Source: Zhouia amylolytica | Lineage (GTDB): Bacteria > Bacteroidota > Bacteroidia > Flavobacteriales > Flavobacteriaceae | Assembly: GCF_900116365.1 (NCBI RefSeq) | Contig: NZ_FPAG01000008.1 | Span: 186,001-250,000, forward strand | DNA length: 64,000 bases | Direction: 5' to 3' | Shown here: piece by piece, positions 1-7,966 of the stretch | How the letters are laid out: each line of letters begins with the position of its first letter | How positions within the stretch are numbered: position 1 is the stretch's first letter | The notes under the pieces: model-generated | Database searches by the model: none | Told to the model about the DNA's origin: nothing | Seen by the model: the letters and a program-made list of their open reading frames with translations, nothing else | Made by a program: the position numbers and the translations under genes

Positions 1-624
1 AGATTCAGGATCTAAGGTAAAACCTACTCCCGAACAACCTTTATCAGAACGAACCATTATTTGAACTCCAACAGAGAGGGCTACATCCTCGTGTTTAAAT
101 CCATTATCTTCACGGTATTTAATAGCTCTATTCGTATATAGGGAGGCAAAACATTTTTTTACGGTAATTAATAATTGGTCATTCCCCTTCATATTCAGAA
201 AACTATCGTGTTGTCCGGCAAAACTGGCATTGGGTAAGTCTTCTGCCGTTGCACTACTTCGAACGGCCATTTCAATAGCTTGCTTATTATCGGTAATATC
301 ATGATACGCTTTGATGATATCGTTTTTAAATTGATTTGAAAACTGACCATTTAAAATAAGTTGACGAGCCTTAGCACCAATTTCGGATAGGTTGGAGTAA
401 TTTATTCTATCAAGTTCTTTTAGAGTAATTTCAAGTTTTTTGTTTATTTTATTTTCGCTTAAAAAATTCCAATAGGCCGCTGCTGTAGTCGCAAAGCCAT
501 TTGGTACATTCACTCCTTCTTCCGATAACTCATTGTAAAGTTCACCTAATGATGCATTTTTACCACCTACACTTGCTATATCGCTTAACAATATGTCTTT
601 GAACATTTTTATGTTGAGGCTCAT
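1..624 (-). CDS. ppsA: Phosphoenolpyruvate synthase, N-terminal part (cut by window edge)
   Basis: The first 208 codons of a PEP synthase / pyruvate phosphate dikinase family protein; the rest lies beyond position 1. The enzyme makes phosphoenolpyruvate from pyruvate and ATP with AMP and phosphate as by-products. The visible part belongs to the ATP-grasp nucleotide-binding domain: SVGGKNASLGEL near residue 18, VPNGFATTAAAY near 40, AVRSSATAEDLPNASFAGQHDSF near 120 and a GVGFTLDPES stretch at the edge. The ATG at 624 is chosen because the family usually begins just before the GGKNASLGE motif; an in-frame ATG six codons on is an alternative. It lies downstream of the hydrolase and phosphoribosyltransferase genes on the same strand but has its own CRP/FNR-type promoter (657-699). 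I infer a role in redirecting carbon under stress or low oxygen. Confidence 0.92.
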   Translation of the reverse strand, partial: MSLNIKMFKDILLSDIASVGGKNASLGELYNELSEEGVNVPNGFATTAAAYWNFLSENKINKKLEITLKELDRINYSNLSEIGAKARQLILNGQFSNQFKNDIIKAYHDITDNKQAIEMAVRSSATAEDLPNASFAGQHDSFLNMKGNDQLLITVKKCFASLYTNRAIKYREDNGFKHEDVALSVGVQIMVRSDKGCSGVGFTLDPES

Positions 625-656
625 TATTATTGTTTTTAAATGAATTTTGTCAGTAA

Positions 657-699
657 CTAATTTACTTTCAATGATTTGTGATTAAAATGAGGGATGTCA
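657..699 (-). promoter_or_regulatory. CRP/FNR-type box plus -7 element for the PEP synthase gene
   Basis: Read on the minus strand, the dyad TGACATCCCTCA (699-688) is followed after exactly 23 nt by TAAATTAG (664-657), a 7/8 match to the Bacteroidota -7 consensus TAnnTTTG. The centre of the dyad then falls near -41.5, the class II position for CRP/FNR activators. The same spacing recurs at four other promoters in the window. The right half-site is the weaker of the two. Confidence 0.6.
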
Positions 700-721
700 T
701 TCCATAGGGTGTTTGTTATAA

Positions 722-1351
722 CTAATTTGAAAATTCTTTGAAAAGTTTGATGGCTTCACTGTCTTTAACCGGACTGAAATCTTTGTAATATTGACCTACT
801 GCATAAAAGTCAGCGGGCTGCTCTAAGGCGATCATTTGATCTACATGAGGTGTATTCTTGATTTTATTGAAAGCGGAAATAGAGGACACAGGTACTGCTA
901 TTATTATTTTGGAAGGGCGTTCTTTTGCAATCAGGTTAATTGTAGCTATAATGGTATTTCCGGTAGCGATTCCATCATCTGTTAAAATAACAGTTTTATT
1001 GGTTAATGTTTTTCGTTTTAAGCCTTGATAATACGTGTCGTATCTTTTTTGCAAATTCTCGCGTAAATGAATTATTTGATTATCAATATAATTCTTGGAT
1101 ACATTTTCGGCATCTTTACCTAATACAACACTTTCTAAACTTAAGGCTCCAATTGCAAATTCCGGGTTGTATGGATGTCCTATTTTTTTAGTTAATACAA
1201 TATCCATTGGTAGTTGTAAGATTTTTGCAATGGTTGCTCCTACGGGTATTCCACCTCTAGGAATGGCTAAGATGATAGTATCCGGCCGCTCTTTATATGA
1301 CAGTAATTTTTCTGCGAGCATTGTTGCGGCTTCAATTCTGTTTTTAAACAT
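722..1351 (-). CDS. Phosphoribosyltransferase family protein
   Basis: A 209-residue type I phosphoribosyltransferase-fold protein. The PRPP-binding loop is visible as VILTDDGIATGNT at residues 121-133, preceded by a hydrophobic strand and two acidic residues, and an IPRGGIPVG segment lies at 30-38. The substrate cannot be told from sequence; this family is often found beside universal stress proteins and dienelactone-hydrolase-like proteins rather than purine genes. It starts 5 nt after the hydrolase gene and is surely co-transcribed with it. Downstream, 97 nt separate it from the PEP synthase start. Length is normal for the family. The fold is certain, the physiological role is not. Confidence 0.85.
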   Translation of the reverse strand: MFKNRIEAATMLAEKLLSYKERPDTIILAIPRGGIPVGATIAKILQLPMDIVLTKKIGHPYNPEFAIGALSLESVVLGKDAENVSKNYIDNQIIHLRENLQKRYDTYYQGLKRKTLTNKTVILTDDGIATGNTIIATINLIAKERPSKIIIAVPVSSISAFNKIKNTPHVDQMIALEQPADFYAVGQYYKDFSPVKDSEAIKLFKEFSN

Positions 1352-1356
1352 AACAA

Positions 1357-2007
1357 CTATTCTTTAGGTACATAATTAGTAAACCAATAAGTGGCATGTT
1401 TGGTTACTTCCTTTAATTTTCCCGGGGCTTCGAATAGGTGATTTGCTCCGGGAATGATTTCTATTTTCTTAATTCCATTGATTGCACGGAAAGCTTTTTG
1501 ATTTAAGTTGATTACCGTGTGATCCAGACTGCCAATAATTAATAATACAGGTGATCTTACATTATTAAGTTCAGCGTCCAAAACTAAATCCGGTCTACCT
1601 CCCCGAGAGACCACAGCACGAATATCGGTACCTAATAAGGCGGTGGCTTTTAAAGCTGAAGCAGCGCCTGTACTTGCTCCAAAATACCCAATGGGTAGTT
1701 TAGAAGTTTCTTCTTGATGCTGTATCCACCTGGTGATGATAACCAACCTATCAGTAAGCAAGTCAATGTTAAATCTATTTTCGTATATGGCATCTTCCTC
1801 AACGGTTAGCAAATCAAATAGCAGGGTAGCAAATCCGTTATTGTTCAATTCATTGGCAACAAAAGTATTTCGTGGACTTAGCCTGCTGCTACCACTTCCG
1901 TGTGAAAATATAATAATCCCTTTTGGGTTGCTAACCAGAGTCAGGATTCCTGGGAGACTAATACCATTTACCGGAATTTGAATATTTTTTTGGTTAACAG
2001 CATGCAT
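1357..2007 (-). CDS. Alpha/beta hydrolase (dienelactone hydrolase-like)
   Basis: A 216-residue cytoplasmic alpha/beta hydrolase without signal peptide. The nucleophile elbow is GASTG with Ser112; the acid is probably Asp162 in IIGSLDHTV and the base His190 in PGANHLFE. An oxyanion-type HGSGSS motif is at 36-41. Such proteins stand next to phosphoribosyltransferases in many bacteria and the two are sometimes fused, so the pair probably acts in one process, but the substrate is unknown. It is the first gene of a two-gene operon. A dyad at 2106-2117 lies about 100 nt upstream and can be read as a weak class II CRP/FNR promoter toward this gene. Confidence 0.85.
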   Translation of the reverse strand: MHAVNQKNIQIPVNGISLPGILTLVSNPKGIIIFSHGSGSSRLSPRNTFVANELNNNGFATLLFDLLTVEEDAIYENRFNIDLLTDRLVIITRWIQHQEETSKLPIGYFGASTGAASALKATALLGTDIRAVVSRGGRPDLVLDAELNNVRSPVLLIIGSLDHTVINLNQKAFRAINGIKKIEIIPGANHLFEAPGKLKEVTKHATYWFTNYVPKE

Positions 2008-2075
2008 AATTGAATTTTAAAAAGTTTGATAAAATAAAGCCAGCTTCGTAAAAATTGAGGATGCATTTACCATTA

Positions 2076-2117
2076 GGAAATTATTTTAAAAAAATGCTTT
2101 GTTATTGATAATTGTCA
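2076..2117 (-). promoter_or_regulatory. Possible CRP/FNR-type promoter toward the hydrolase operon
   Basis: Read on the minus strand, TGACAATTATCA (2117-2106) is followed after 22 nt by TAATTTCC (2083-2076), a 6/8 match to TAnnTTTG. The spacing is one base shorter and the -7 element poorer than at the other promoters of the set, so this side of the shared dyad may be weak or may not fire. Confidence 0.35.
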
Positions 2118-2148
2118 TAGTTGAAACTTCGTTTTGATATTATATTTG
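2106..2148 (+). promoter_or_regulatory. CRP/FNR-type box plus perfect -7 element reading into an intergenic RNA
   Basis: The dyad TGATAATTGTCA (2106-2117) is followed after exactly 23 nt by TATATTTG (2141-2148), a perfect TAnnTTTG. A TTG at 2121-2123 also gives a normal -33 element 17 nt before it. No protein gene follows on this strand; an intrinsic terminator does, at 2281-2310. The expected start of transcription is near 2154. Confidence 0.65.
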
Positions 2149-2153
2149 ATTTG

Positions 2154-2310
2154 GTTTTAAGTTGTGATTAAATAAATGATTCTTTCAGGAGAGTAAATGC
2201 ATTTTTGAAATGGAAAAGCGTACTGTCGACTACTGAGTTGACCTTACACCGAGAAAAAAATGAATTTACATTTCCTGTGGAGCAGGGGTTTTTAAAGCCC
2301 CTGCTTTTTT
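2154..2310 (+). ncRNA. Candidate small RNA under CRP/FNR-type control (FnrS-like in logic)
   Basis: This stretch between the universal stress protein and hydrolase genes is bounded by a strong promoter (2106-2148) and a strong terminator (2281-2310) on the strand opposite to both neighbours. It holds only very short ORFs: MILSGE, MEKRTVDY and an 11-codon one beginning MNLHFLW that runs into the terminator. A transcript of about 155 nt is predicted. By analogy with FNR-activated FnrS of enterobacteria it could be a trans-acting regulator; that analogy rests on control logic, not on sequence similarity. A tiny leader peptide or untranslated decoy remains possible. Confidence 0.5.
2281..2310 (+). 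terminator. Intrinsic terminator of the candidate small RNA
   Basis: Perfect 8-bp arms AGCAGGGG (2281-2288) and CCCCTGCT (2298-2305) enclose a 9-nt loop and end in six T on the plus strand. Read on the minus strand the hairpin has no T-run, only A-rich DNA before it, so it suits plus-strand transcription best. Confidence 0.75.
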
Positions 2311-2318
2311 ATGAAAAT

Positions 2319-3155
2319 TTATGATGCCTGGTGTATTACCAATAGTGGAGCTTTTGGATGATAATTAACACTCTTAATGGTTAGAGACTCTTTAAATCTT
2401 GACCAAAAACTATGTTCTTTACTTATTAGTGCCACTAAATCACCTTGCATGCTCTCAGTAAAGCATTTAATTCCCATGGCTGGATCAATATTAGATAAAG
2501 CATGGAATGTATAATGCAAACCTTCTAATTGATCTTCCAGTGCAAATTTGTTAGCTTTTTGTTCTTCTGATAATTCGTCTTTTTCCCGAATATGCAGAAT
2601 TCTGATATTCGATTGATATCTTGTAATTATATCTTTGATTGGTTTTAACGAATCGTCAGTATAGGCTTCTTCATAGGAGGATGGTAAAATAACTTCTTTG
2701 AATCCATAAAATTTAGACTTTTTTGGAATTACTAATACCGGGCATTTTGTTACTTTTTCAATCACTAATACGGCATTGCTTCCAAATCCTACTCCTTTAT
2801 TATTTCGGGATCCTTTAGTTCCCATAATGATCAATTCGATGTTTTTTTCTTCCACCACATCTTTAACAGCATCTAAAAAGAAATTGTTTCTGGATATTAT
2901 TTCGAAACTGTGGTTAGGATTCTCTAAAAGTTCTAATTTGTGTAAAGTCTCTTTTAATGAAGCCTGACTTACGCTCATGGCTGTATCAAAGGCAGGGCTC
3001 ACCTGGTTGGCGCTAACCAAATTTGAAGCATATAAAACGTCAAAAGTGTTTAGTAAACAGAAATGGCATTCTTCATCTTTTAAAAGTTTCAAACCATAAT
3101 GAATCGCATTCCAGGCACTTTCTGAGAAGTCGGTTGGTAATAAAACACGTTTCAT
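2319..3155 (-). CDS. Universal stress protein with two UspA domains
   Basis: A 278-residue tandem universal stress protein, cytoplasmic. The first domain (about 1-145) begins with the typical MKRVLLPTDFSESAWNAI and carries the ATP-binding signature MGTKGS...GFGSNAVLVIEKVTKCPVLVIP at 111-144. The second domain (about 150-278) keeps the fold pattern but lacks the GxxG glycines (LVALISKEHSFWSRF), so it probably does not bind ATP. Tandem Usp proteins of this size are common in Bacteroidota and are often induced by low oxygen or growth arrest. The gene stands alone on the minus strand with a good CRP/FNR-type class II promoter at 3185-3227, which fits such induction. Confidence 0.9.
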   Translation of the reverse strand: MKRVLLPTDFSESAWNAIHYGLKLLKDEECHFCLLNTFDVLYASNLVSANQVSPAFDTAMSVSQASLKETLHKLELLENPNHSFEIISRNNFFLDAVKDVVEEKNIELIIMGTKGSRNNKGVGFGSNAVLVIEKVTKCPVLVIPKKSKFYGFKEVILPSSYEEAYTDDSLKPIKDIITRYQSNIRILHIREKDELSEEQKANKFALEDQLEGLHYTFHALSNIDPAMGIKCFTESMQGDLVALISKEHSFWSRFKESLTIKSVNYHPKAPLLVIHQAS

Positions 3156-3184
3156 AATCTATTATTTATAAGTTTAATGCTGTT

Positions 3185-3227
3185 TAAAATTACAACCTTC
3201 AATTTCTTATAACTATGATTTAAATCA
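3185..3227 (-). promoter_or_regulatory. CRP/FNR-type box plus -7 element for the universal stress gene
   Basis: TGATTTAAATCA (3227-3216 on the minus strand) sits inside a 14-bp perfect palindrome (3215-3228) and resembles the FNR box TTGATnnnnATCAA. After exactly 23 nt comes TAATTTTA (3192-3185), a 7/8 -7 element. The dyad centre falls near -41.5. The start codon is 29 nt beyond the -7 element. Confidence 0.65.
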
Positions 3228-3526
3228 TATAGTTAGCTGATTTTAAGTGTGTTGTGTGTTTTTGGTATGAGGGGGTTGGAAAATATTGTGACGCAAGAAG
3301 TGTAAACTTCTAGGTTCCAGGTGCTGTTTTTATATTATAAAAGTGTAATGCTTTTCAAAAATAGTATAGTCCCTGCTTAATATATAAATTTAAGTATAGT
3401 TCCAAACATTAACATCATCAAAAAGGGTGTGATTTAAACGATCAATTACTTGCTGAAGGGTATGTTGAAGCTGCTACACTAATTGTGTTTTGTAATCAAG
3501 ATATTTGAGAATATTCAATGGGGTCT
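3228..3526. other. Intergenic stretch with no recognised feature
   Basis: Between the end of the TolC-like gene and the promoter of the universal stress gene I see no ORF, no convincing terminator hairpin and no repeat. The minus-strand efflux operon ends here without an obvious intrinsic terminator. Confidence 0.5.
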
Positions 3527-4936
3527 TCAGCCTTCTGTAAATTGAGGTATGATAGCCCACACTCTGAATAATTCAGCTTGAAGTTTTAATAATTTATTGT
3601 TTAGTTGAATCTGTTTCATATTGGCTTCTATTAGGTTGTTCTCTCTCGTGTTTATCAGGAACAAGCTACTACCGCCTAATTCAAATTTGCGATTTTCTGC
3701 GTTCACCATTGTTTGATGGCTTTTTACTAGGAGCTGCATTTGCTCTATTTGCTTTTTGAGCGTATTGATTTCAATCAATATGCTCTTAATTTTGTTTTCC
3801 AGAATAATTTCCGTGTTGATCAAATCGAACTTAGCATTTGCTTTTTTCAGTTTTGCAAGCTCTAATTCTCCTCGTTCTTTTCTTAAAAAAAGGGGAACAC
3901 TAACCTGAACGCCTATCTTGTAATTATCATTTATAAAATAATCCCACTGATTACTTCCGTTTAAAAAATTATACTGAAGATCTATATCCGGTAATAATTT
4001 ATTTAGTTTTAATCGTCTTTCATATTCCAGGGATTCAATCTTCAACCCAAGAGATTTAATTTTGGGATGATTTTCAATGTTTTCTGATTGTAAAACCTGA
4101 TTGGTTTCAAGGACCTCCTCTAATTGATCATGTGATACTTTTGTTGGGTAGATGTTCTCCTTGAGCTCAATAGGTGTATTCTCTTCAGCCCATAAAAAAC
4201 CAGACAACTTTAGGGAAGCCTTTTTCAAATTTAAATTGGCCTGCTCCAGCTCAAGTAAACGTTTTTGATGACTAATACCTGCTTCTACGGTATCTATGGC
4301 AGGTTTATCACCTGCATTGTAGCTCTGAACAACACCTTTTAATCTTACTTCGGCATTCTTAGTAAAACTCTTAAATATTTTTACCTCAGTATAAGTTTGT
4401 AGCCAATTAAAATACGTTATAGCTGCATTAAAAAGGATTTCATTAATAGCTATATCCTGATCGAATTTAGCTTGTTCCTGATATAGTTTAGCTTGTTTAA
4501 GGGTTGTTGTTCTTTCATTAATCAAAAGGTCCTGGCCTATTGGGATGGCGATTCCAGCGGTTATCATACCGTCGTCCGGCAGGGTGTTTTGAGGATTTAA
4601 ATACGCACCAGAATTTTTATCATAGCTTGCTTTAAGCTCAACACCAAACCAGGTTGGGATTTTAAAACTGGTGTTAAGAAGTTCGTAATACTTTTGATCT
4701 TTATATTGTTTTTTAGCCAGGCTTCCCTCTATTTTTGGGTCGAAGGAGCCTCTGGCTTTACGAAGTTTAGCCTTTGCAGTTTCGTCTATAAGTTTTGCCT
4801 GCTTTACGATGGGGTGGTAAGCTTTAACTAATTGTAGGTATTCCTCAAAACCCAAGTATAGCGTATCCTTGGTCTGTGCCATTACAGGCCATGGGAAGAA
4901 ACAAAGTACAGATATTATCAATAATAGTTTTTTCAT
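3527..4936 (-). CDS. TolC-family outer membrane efflux protein
   Basis: A 469-residue outer-membrane channel of the TolC type, with a cleavable signal peptide (about 1-20, ending VMAQ). The body is mostly long amphipathic helices, with the repeated layout of two OEP domains: helices near 40-60, 145-240 and 290-310, and 360-450, and beta segments such as FDPKIEGSLAKKQYKDQKYY and DIDLQYNFLNGSNQWDYFINDNYKIGVQVSVPLF. It is the last gene of the operon and its ATG overlaps the stop of the adaptor gene by one base. It should form the outer-membrane exit duct of a tripartite exporter with the ABC and HlyD proteins upstream. Confidence 0.9.
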   Translation of the reverse strand: MKKLLLIISVLCFFPWPVMAQTKDTLYLGFEEYLQLVKAYHPIVKQAKLIDETAKAKLRKARGSFDPKIEGSLAKKQYKDQKYYELLNTSFKIPTWFGVELKASYDKNSGAYLNPQNTLPDDGMITAGIAIPIGQDLLINERTTTLKQAKLYQEQAKFDQDIAINEILFNAAITYFNWLQTYTEVKIFKSFTKNAEVRLKGVVQSYNAGDKPAIDTVEAGISHQKRLLELEQANLNLKKASLKLSGFLWAEENTPIELKENIYPTKVSHDQLEEVLETNQVLQSENIENHPKIKSLGLKIESLEYERRLKLNKLLPDIDLQYNFLNGSNQWDYFINDNYKIGVQVSVPLFLRKERGELELAKLKKANAKFDLINTEIILENKIKSILIEINTLKKQIEQMQLLVKSHQTMVNAENRKFELGGSSLFLINTRENNLIEANMKQIQLNNKLLKLQAELFRVWAIIPQFTEG

Positions 4937-6288
4937 TAACCTTTTTTGCTTTCAGATTGTGAACTTTTTGGGGTATAATAATTTGGAGGAAAGCCATTTA
5001 ATTTACGCCATAATTCATACCAGATAGGCACATTTTCTAATAACGCAATGGTGCTGGCTCCGGCTCCGATACGCATTTGTTGAGGCCATTCCTGTTCTTC
5101 TTCATCAGGAGCGAGTAAAACACGGTATTTACCATTTTCACTAATATAATTTTCTATTGCAACAATTTTAGCTCCATAGGTTCCATAAGATATATTTGGC
5201 CAACCACTAAATACTATTGCCGGCCATCCATCAAAACGAACTCTCACCTTCTCTCCTAAATGAAGGAGTGGTAAATCGATTGGGCTGATATAAGTTTCCA
5301 CTGCTATATCATAATCAGCGGGCATAATGCTCACTAATTTTTCTCCTTCTTTGAATGTTTCCCCAATTCCACTTTGAAGAACTTTATTGATATAACCAGA
5401 CTGTGGGGCTCTTACATAGTACAGATCATTCCTTTTTTGATAATTAGCATAGGAGGTTTCTAATTTACTAACATCTGCAATGGTTTGAAATCGGTCTGTT
5501 TCGGCTGTTGCACGATCGCTTTCAGCCTTACTTATTTTGTCGTTGTAGGCAGCTGAAATTCTGCTGATATCGAGTTCTGCATTAATCAAATCATTGCGGC
5601 TTGCCAGAAGTTTGTTTTTTTGTGAAATTAATTTAGCCTGAGTCTCCTGAAGCTTAAGTTTTTTCTCTTCAACACTTGCAACGGATTTCAACCCTTCTTT
5701 TTGAAGTTGTTCTGTACGATTGTATTGACTTTCGGCAATGGACAAATTGGTTTTGGCAGCTTCGAGGTCGATACTGTCACTAACCAACTTTAGCCTTGTT
5801 TGCTCAATTTTATTTTTAGCTTGTTTTAGCTTCAAATTTTTCTCGGTAACCAAAGCATTCACCTGAGACCTTAACGATTTTATTTTTTGTTCATAGGATC
5901 CTACAGATTGTTTTTTTGCATCTAATTGTTGCTCTGTCCGATTTATTAGGTTTGGATCAAAGTATTCCTGTTTTACTTCGGATATGAATAAGATGGTATC
6001 TCCTTTTTTTACAAAATCACCTTCACTTACAAACCATTCTTCAATTCTTCCAGGGATTGGTGATTGAATGGTTTGTGGACGTTGATTTGGTTTTAATGTC
6101 GTAACGTATCCGGCTCCTGAGACGGTTTGTGTCCAAGGTATGAAAAGGATCATAATAGCCAGGATGCTAAGTATGATCACAAACCTGTTAAATGGTTTGT
6201 ACTTTCGATCTTTCAAAACCTTTTTACCAGCTTTGAAGTTTCGAAGGTCGACCTTTTCATTTAAAGCATTATGCGTTATATTCAACAT
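4936..6288 (-). CDS. HlyD-family periplasmic adaptor (membrane fusion protein)
   Basis: A 450-residue adaptor with a short cytoplasmic N-terminus, one membrane segment (about 34-53, FVIILSILAIMILFIPW) and a periplasmic part. A lipoyl/biotinyl-like half motif IPGRIEEWFVSEGDFVKKGDTILFI follows at about 85-115, then a long coiled-coil hairpin (about 125-285) and the second half YVRAPQSGYINKVLQSGIGETFKEGEKL. The C-terminal part forms beta-barrel and membrane-proximal domains. It overlaps the ABC transporter gene by 20 nt and is translationally coupled to it. It should bridge the inner-membrane ABC protein and the TolC-like channel. The long hairpin suits a type I secretion or large-substrate exporter. 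Confidence 0.9.
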   Translation of the reverse strand: MLNITHNALNEKVDLRNFKAGKKVLKDRKYKPFNRFVIILSILAIMILFIPWTQTVSGAGYVTTLKPNQRPQTIQSPIPGRIEEWFVSEGDFVKKGDTILFISEVKQEYFDPNLINRTEQQLDAKKQSVGSYEQKIKSLRSQVNALVTEKNLKLKQAKNKIEQTRLKLVSDSIDLEAAKTNLSIAESQYNRTEQLQKEGLKSVASVEEKKLKLQETQAKLISQKNKLLASRNDLINAELDISRISAAYNDKISKAESDRATAETDRFQTIADVSKLETSYANYQKRNDLYYVRAPQSGYINKVLQSGIGETFKEGEKLVSIMPADYDIAVETYISPIDLPLLHLGEKVRVRFDGWPAIVFSGWPNISYGTYGAKIVAIENYISENGKYRVLLAPDEEEQEWPQQMRIGAGASTIALLENVPIWYELWRKLNGFPPNYYTPKSSQSESKKG

Positions 6289-7966
6289 GACTTCCAGATG
6301 TTTTGTTTAATATTCCATTATCAAGTTCGAAAACCTGATTGCAGTATTTTTCCCAAATCGGGTCTCTACTAGTTACGATGATTGACCAATTGTGCTCTTT
6401 ACTAAATAAAAACTCAATAATTCCTTTTTCTTCTTCAAAATCCATTTGATCTAGTGGATCGTCCAAAATAAGTACAGCAGGTTTTCTAAGGATACTTCGG
6501 GCCAATACTATCTTTTTTGATACAGAATAAGGAATGCCCAAACCTTCAGGATAAAGTACAGTGTTTAACCCATCAGGCAATTTCCTTACAAAATCAAGTA
6601 ACCTCATGTTTTTAATTGCCCAATGTATTTCTTCTGTAGTAATGTCTTTATTTCCAAAGGTCAGATTGTCATAGAGGGTACCTTCAAAAGGTGTTTCCTC
6701 ACTAAGGGATTGACCCAAACGAGCCCTGTAATGGTTGAGATTAATACTATGTTTAGATATATCATTCAGGTATATATCTCCTCTTGAGGGTTCTATAAGA
6801 CCAGCTATTAGTTTTAATAACGTGGACTTTCCAGAGCCATTTTTACCTTGAATAAGTATTTTGTCATTAGGGTTTATTTTTAGATTAATATTTTCCAGGA
6901 TCGTTTTATTATTAAAGCCTTTGAAAGCTACATTATGAAGTTGAATAGATATAGGTTGATTTATGGCAAACGGAGCCTCACCTTCCTGACTTTCGAGTTC
7001 TTTGTCAACCACCTGACCAAGTTTCTCTAACGAGGTTAGTATGTCATAAAATGATTCCAGACCTGTGATCATTTTTTCAACAGAGCTAATAATTAAGAGA
7101 ATTATAATTTCTGCCGCCACAAATTGGCCGATGTTCATTTGTTGATTCAGCACCAGAATTCCACCAATAATTAGCAATCCTGCGGTGACCAATACCTTGA
7201 ATCCTATCATTAAGATAAATTGAATCCGTATGATTCTAAAATGACTTTCTCTGGCGTCAAGGTAATGACAGACAAGTTCATCATTTCTATTTATCGCATG
7301 ATTGGTATTACCGGAAATTTTAAAGCTCACCAATGTTCTGGCAATCTCCTGAAACCAGTGAGCGACCTTATATTTGTACTTACTTTCTACAATGCTCGTT
7401 GCCAGTCCTTTTTTAGCTGTTAATCGAAATACCACATAGATAAGAAACACCATTAGGAAACCGTAAACTATAAAGAGTGGATGATACAACGACAGTAAAA
7501 TCAGTCCGAAAATTATTTGTACCAGGGCTGCAGGAAAATCCAATATAATCTTTGGTAATGCTTTTTGAATAGTAAGTACATCAAAAAATCTGTTTGCCAG
7601 TTCTGGCGGATAGAAATTTTTGAGCTGTTCCATTTTGATTTTTGGAAAACGATATGAAAACTCAAAAGACGCTCTGGTAAATATTTTTTGTTGAATATTT
7701 TCCAAAATTCGAACCTGCATCAACTGGAATATTCCAACAAAGGAAACACCGAGTGTTACCAACAGTATTAAGACAATCCACGAGGTTGAAATTCTGGCGC
7801 CTTGTATCAGATTAACAATCGCCTGAATTCCCAGGGGAACAGAGAGACTAAGTAACCCCGCCAGGATCGCATAGTATAGAATTTGCAGGAAATCTTTTTT
7901 ATCCAGTTTTAATAAACCAGTAAGTCGTTTCCAGGTATTTAGTTTTTGAGAATTATTTTCTTCCAT
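6269..7966 (-). CDS. ABC exporter, fused membrane and ATPase domains, with degenerate ATPase motifs
   Basis: A 565-residue half-transporter: six membrane segments in about 30-310 and a nucleotide-binding domain from about 330. Walker A is intact (GKNGSGKST near 370-380). The signature region reads YSVSK near 482 instead of LSGGQ, Walker B reads VLILDDPLD near 500 with Asp where the catalytic Glu normally stands, and the H-loop position near 530 reads TSRDP without His. ATP binding is therefore likely and hydrolysis may be slow or unusual. There is no N-terminal C39 peptidase domain. It overlaps the TetR gene by one base and the adaptor by 20 nt, so the four genes form one operon. The substrate is unknown. 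Confidence 0.88.
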   Translation of the reverse strand: MEENNSQKLNTWKRLTGLLKLDKKDFLQILYYAILAGLLSLSVPLGIQAIVNLIQGARISTSWIVLILLVTLGVSFVGIFQLMQVRILENIQQKIFTRASFEFSYRFPKIKMEQLKNFYPPELANRFFDVLTIQKALPKIILDFPAALVQIIFGLILLSLYHPLFIVYGFLMVFLIYVVFRLTAKKGLATSIVESKYKYKVAHWFQEIARTLVSFKISGNTNHAINRNDELVCHYLDARESHFRIIRIQFILMIGFKVLVTAGLLIIGGILVLNQQMNIGQFVAAEIIILLIISSVEKMITGLESFYDILTSLEKLGQVVDKELESQEGEAPFAINQPISIQLHNVAFKGFNNKTILENINLKINPNDKILIQGKNGSGKSTLLKLIAGLIEPSRGDIYLNDISKHSINLNHYRARLGQSLSEETPFEGTLYDNLTFGNKDITTEEIHWAIKNMRLLDFVRKLPDGLNTVLYPEGLGIPYSVSKKIVLARSILRKPAVLILDDPLDQMDFEEEKGIIEFLFSKEHNWSIIVTSRDPIWEKYCNQVFELDNGILNKTSGSHVEYNA

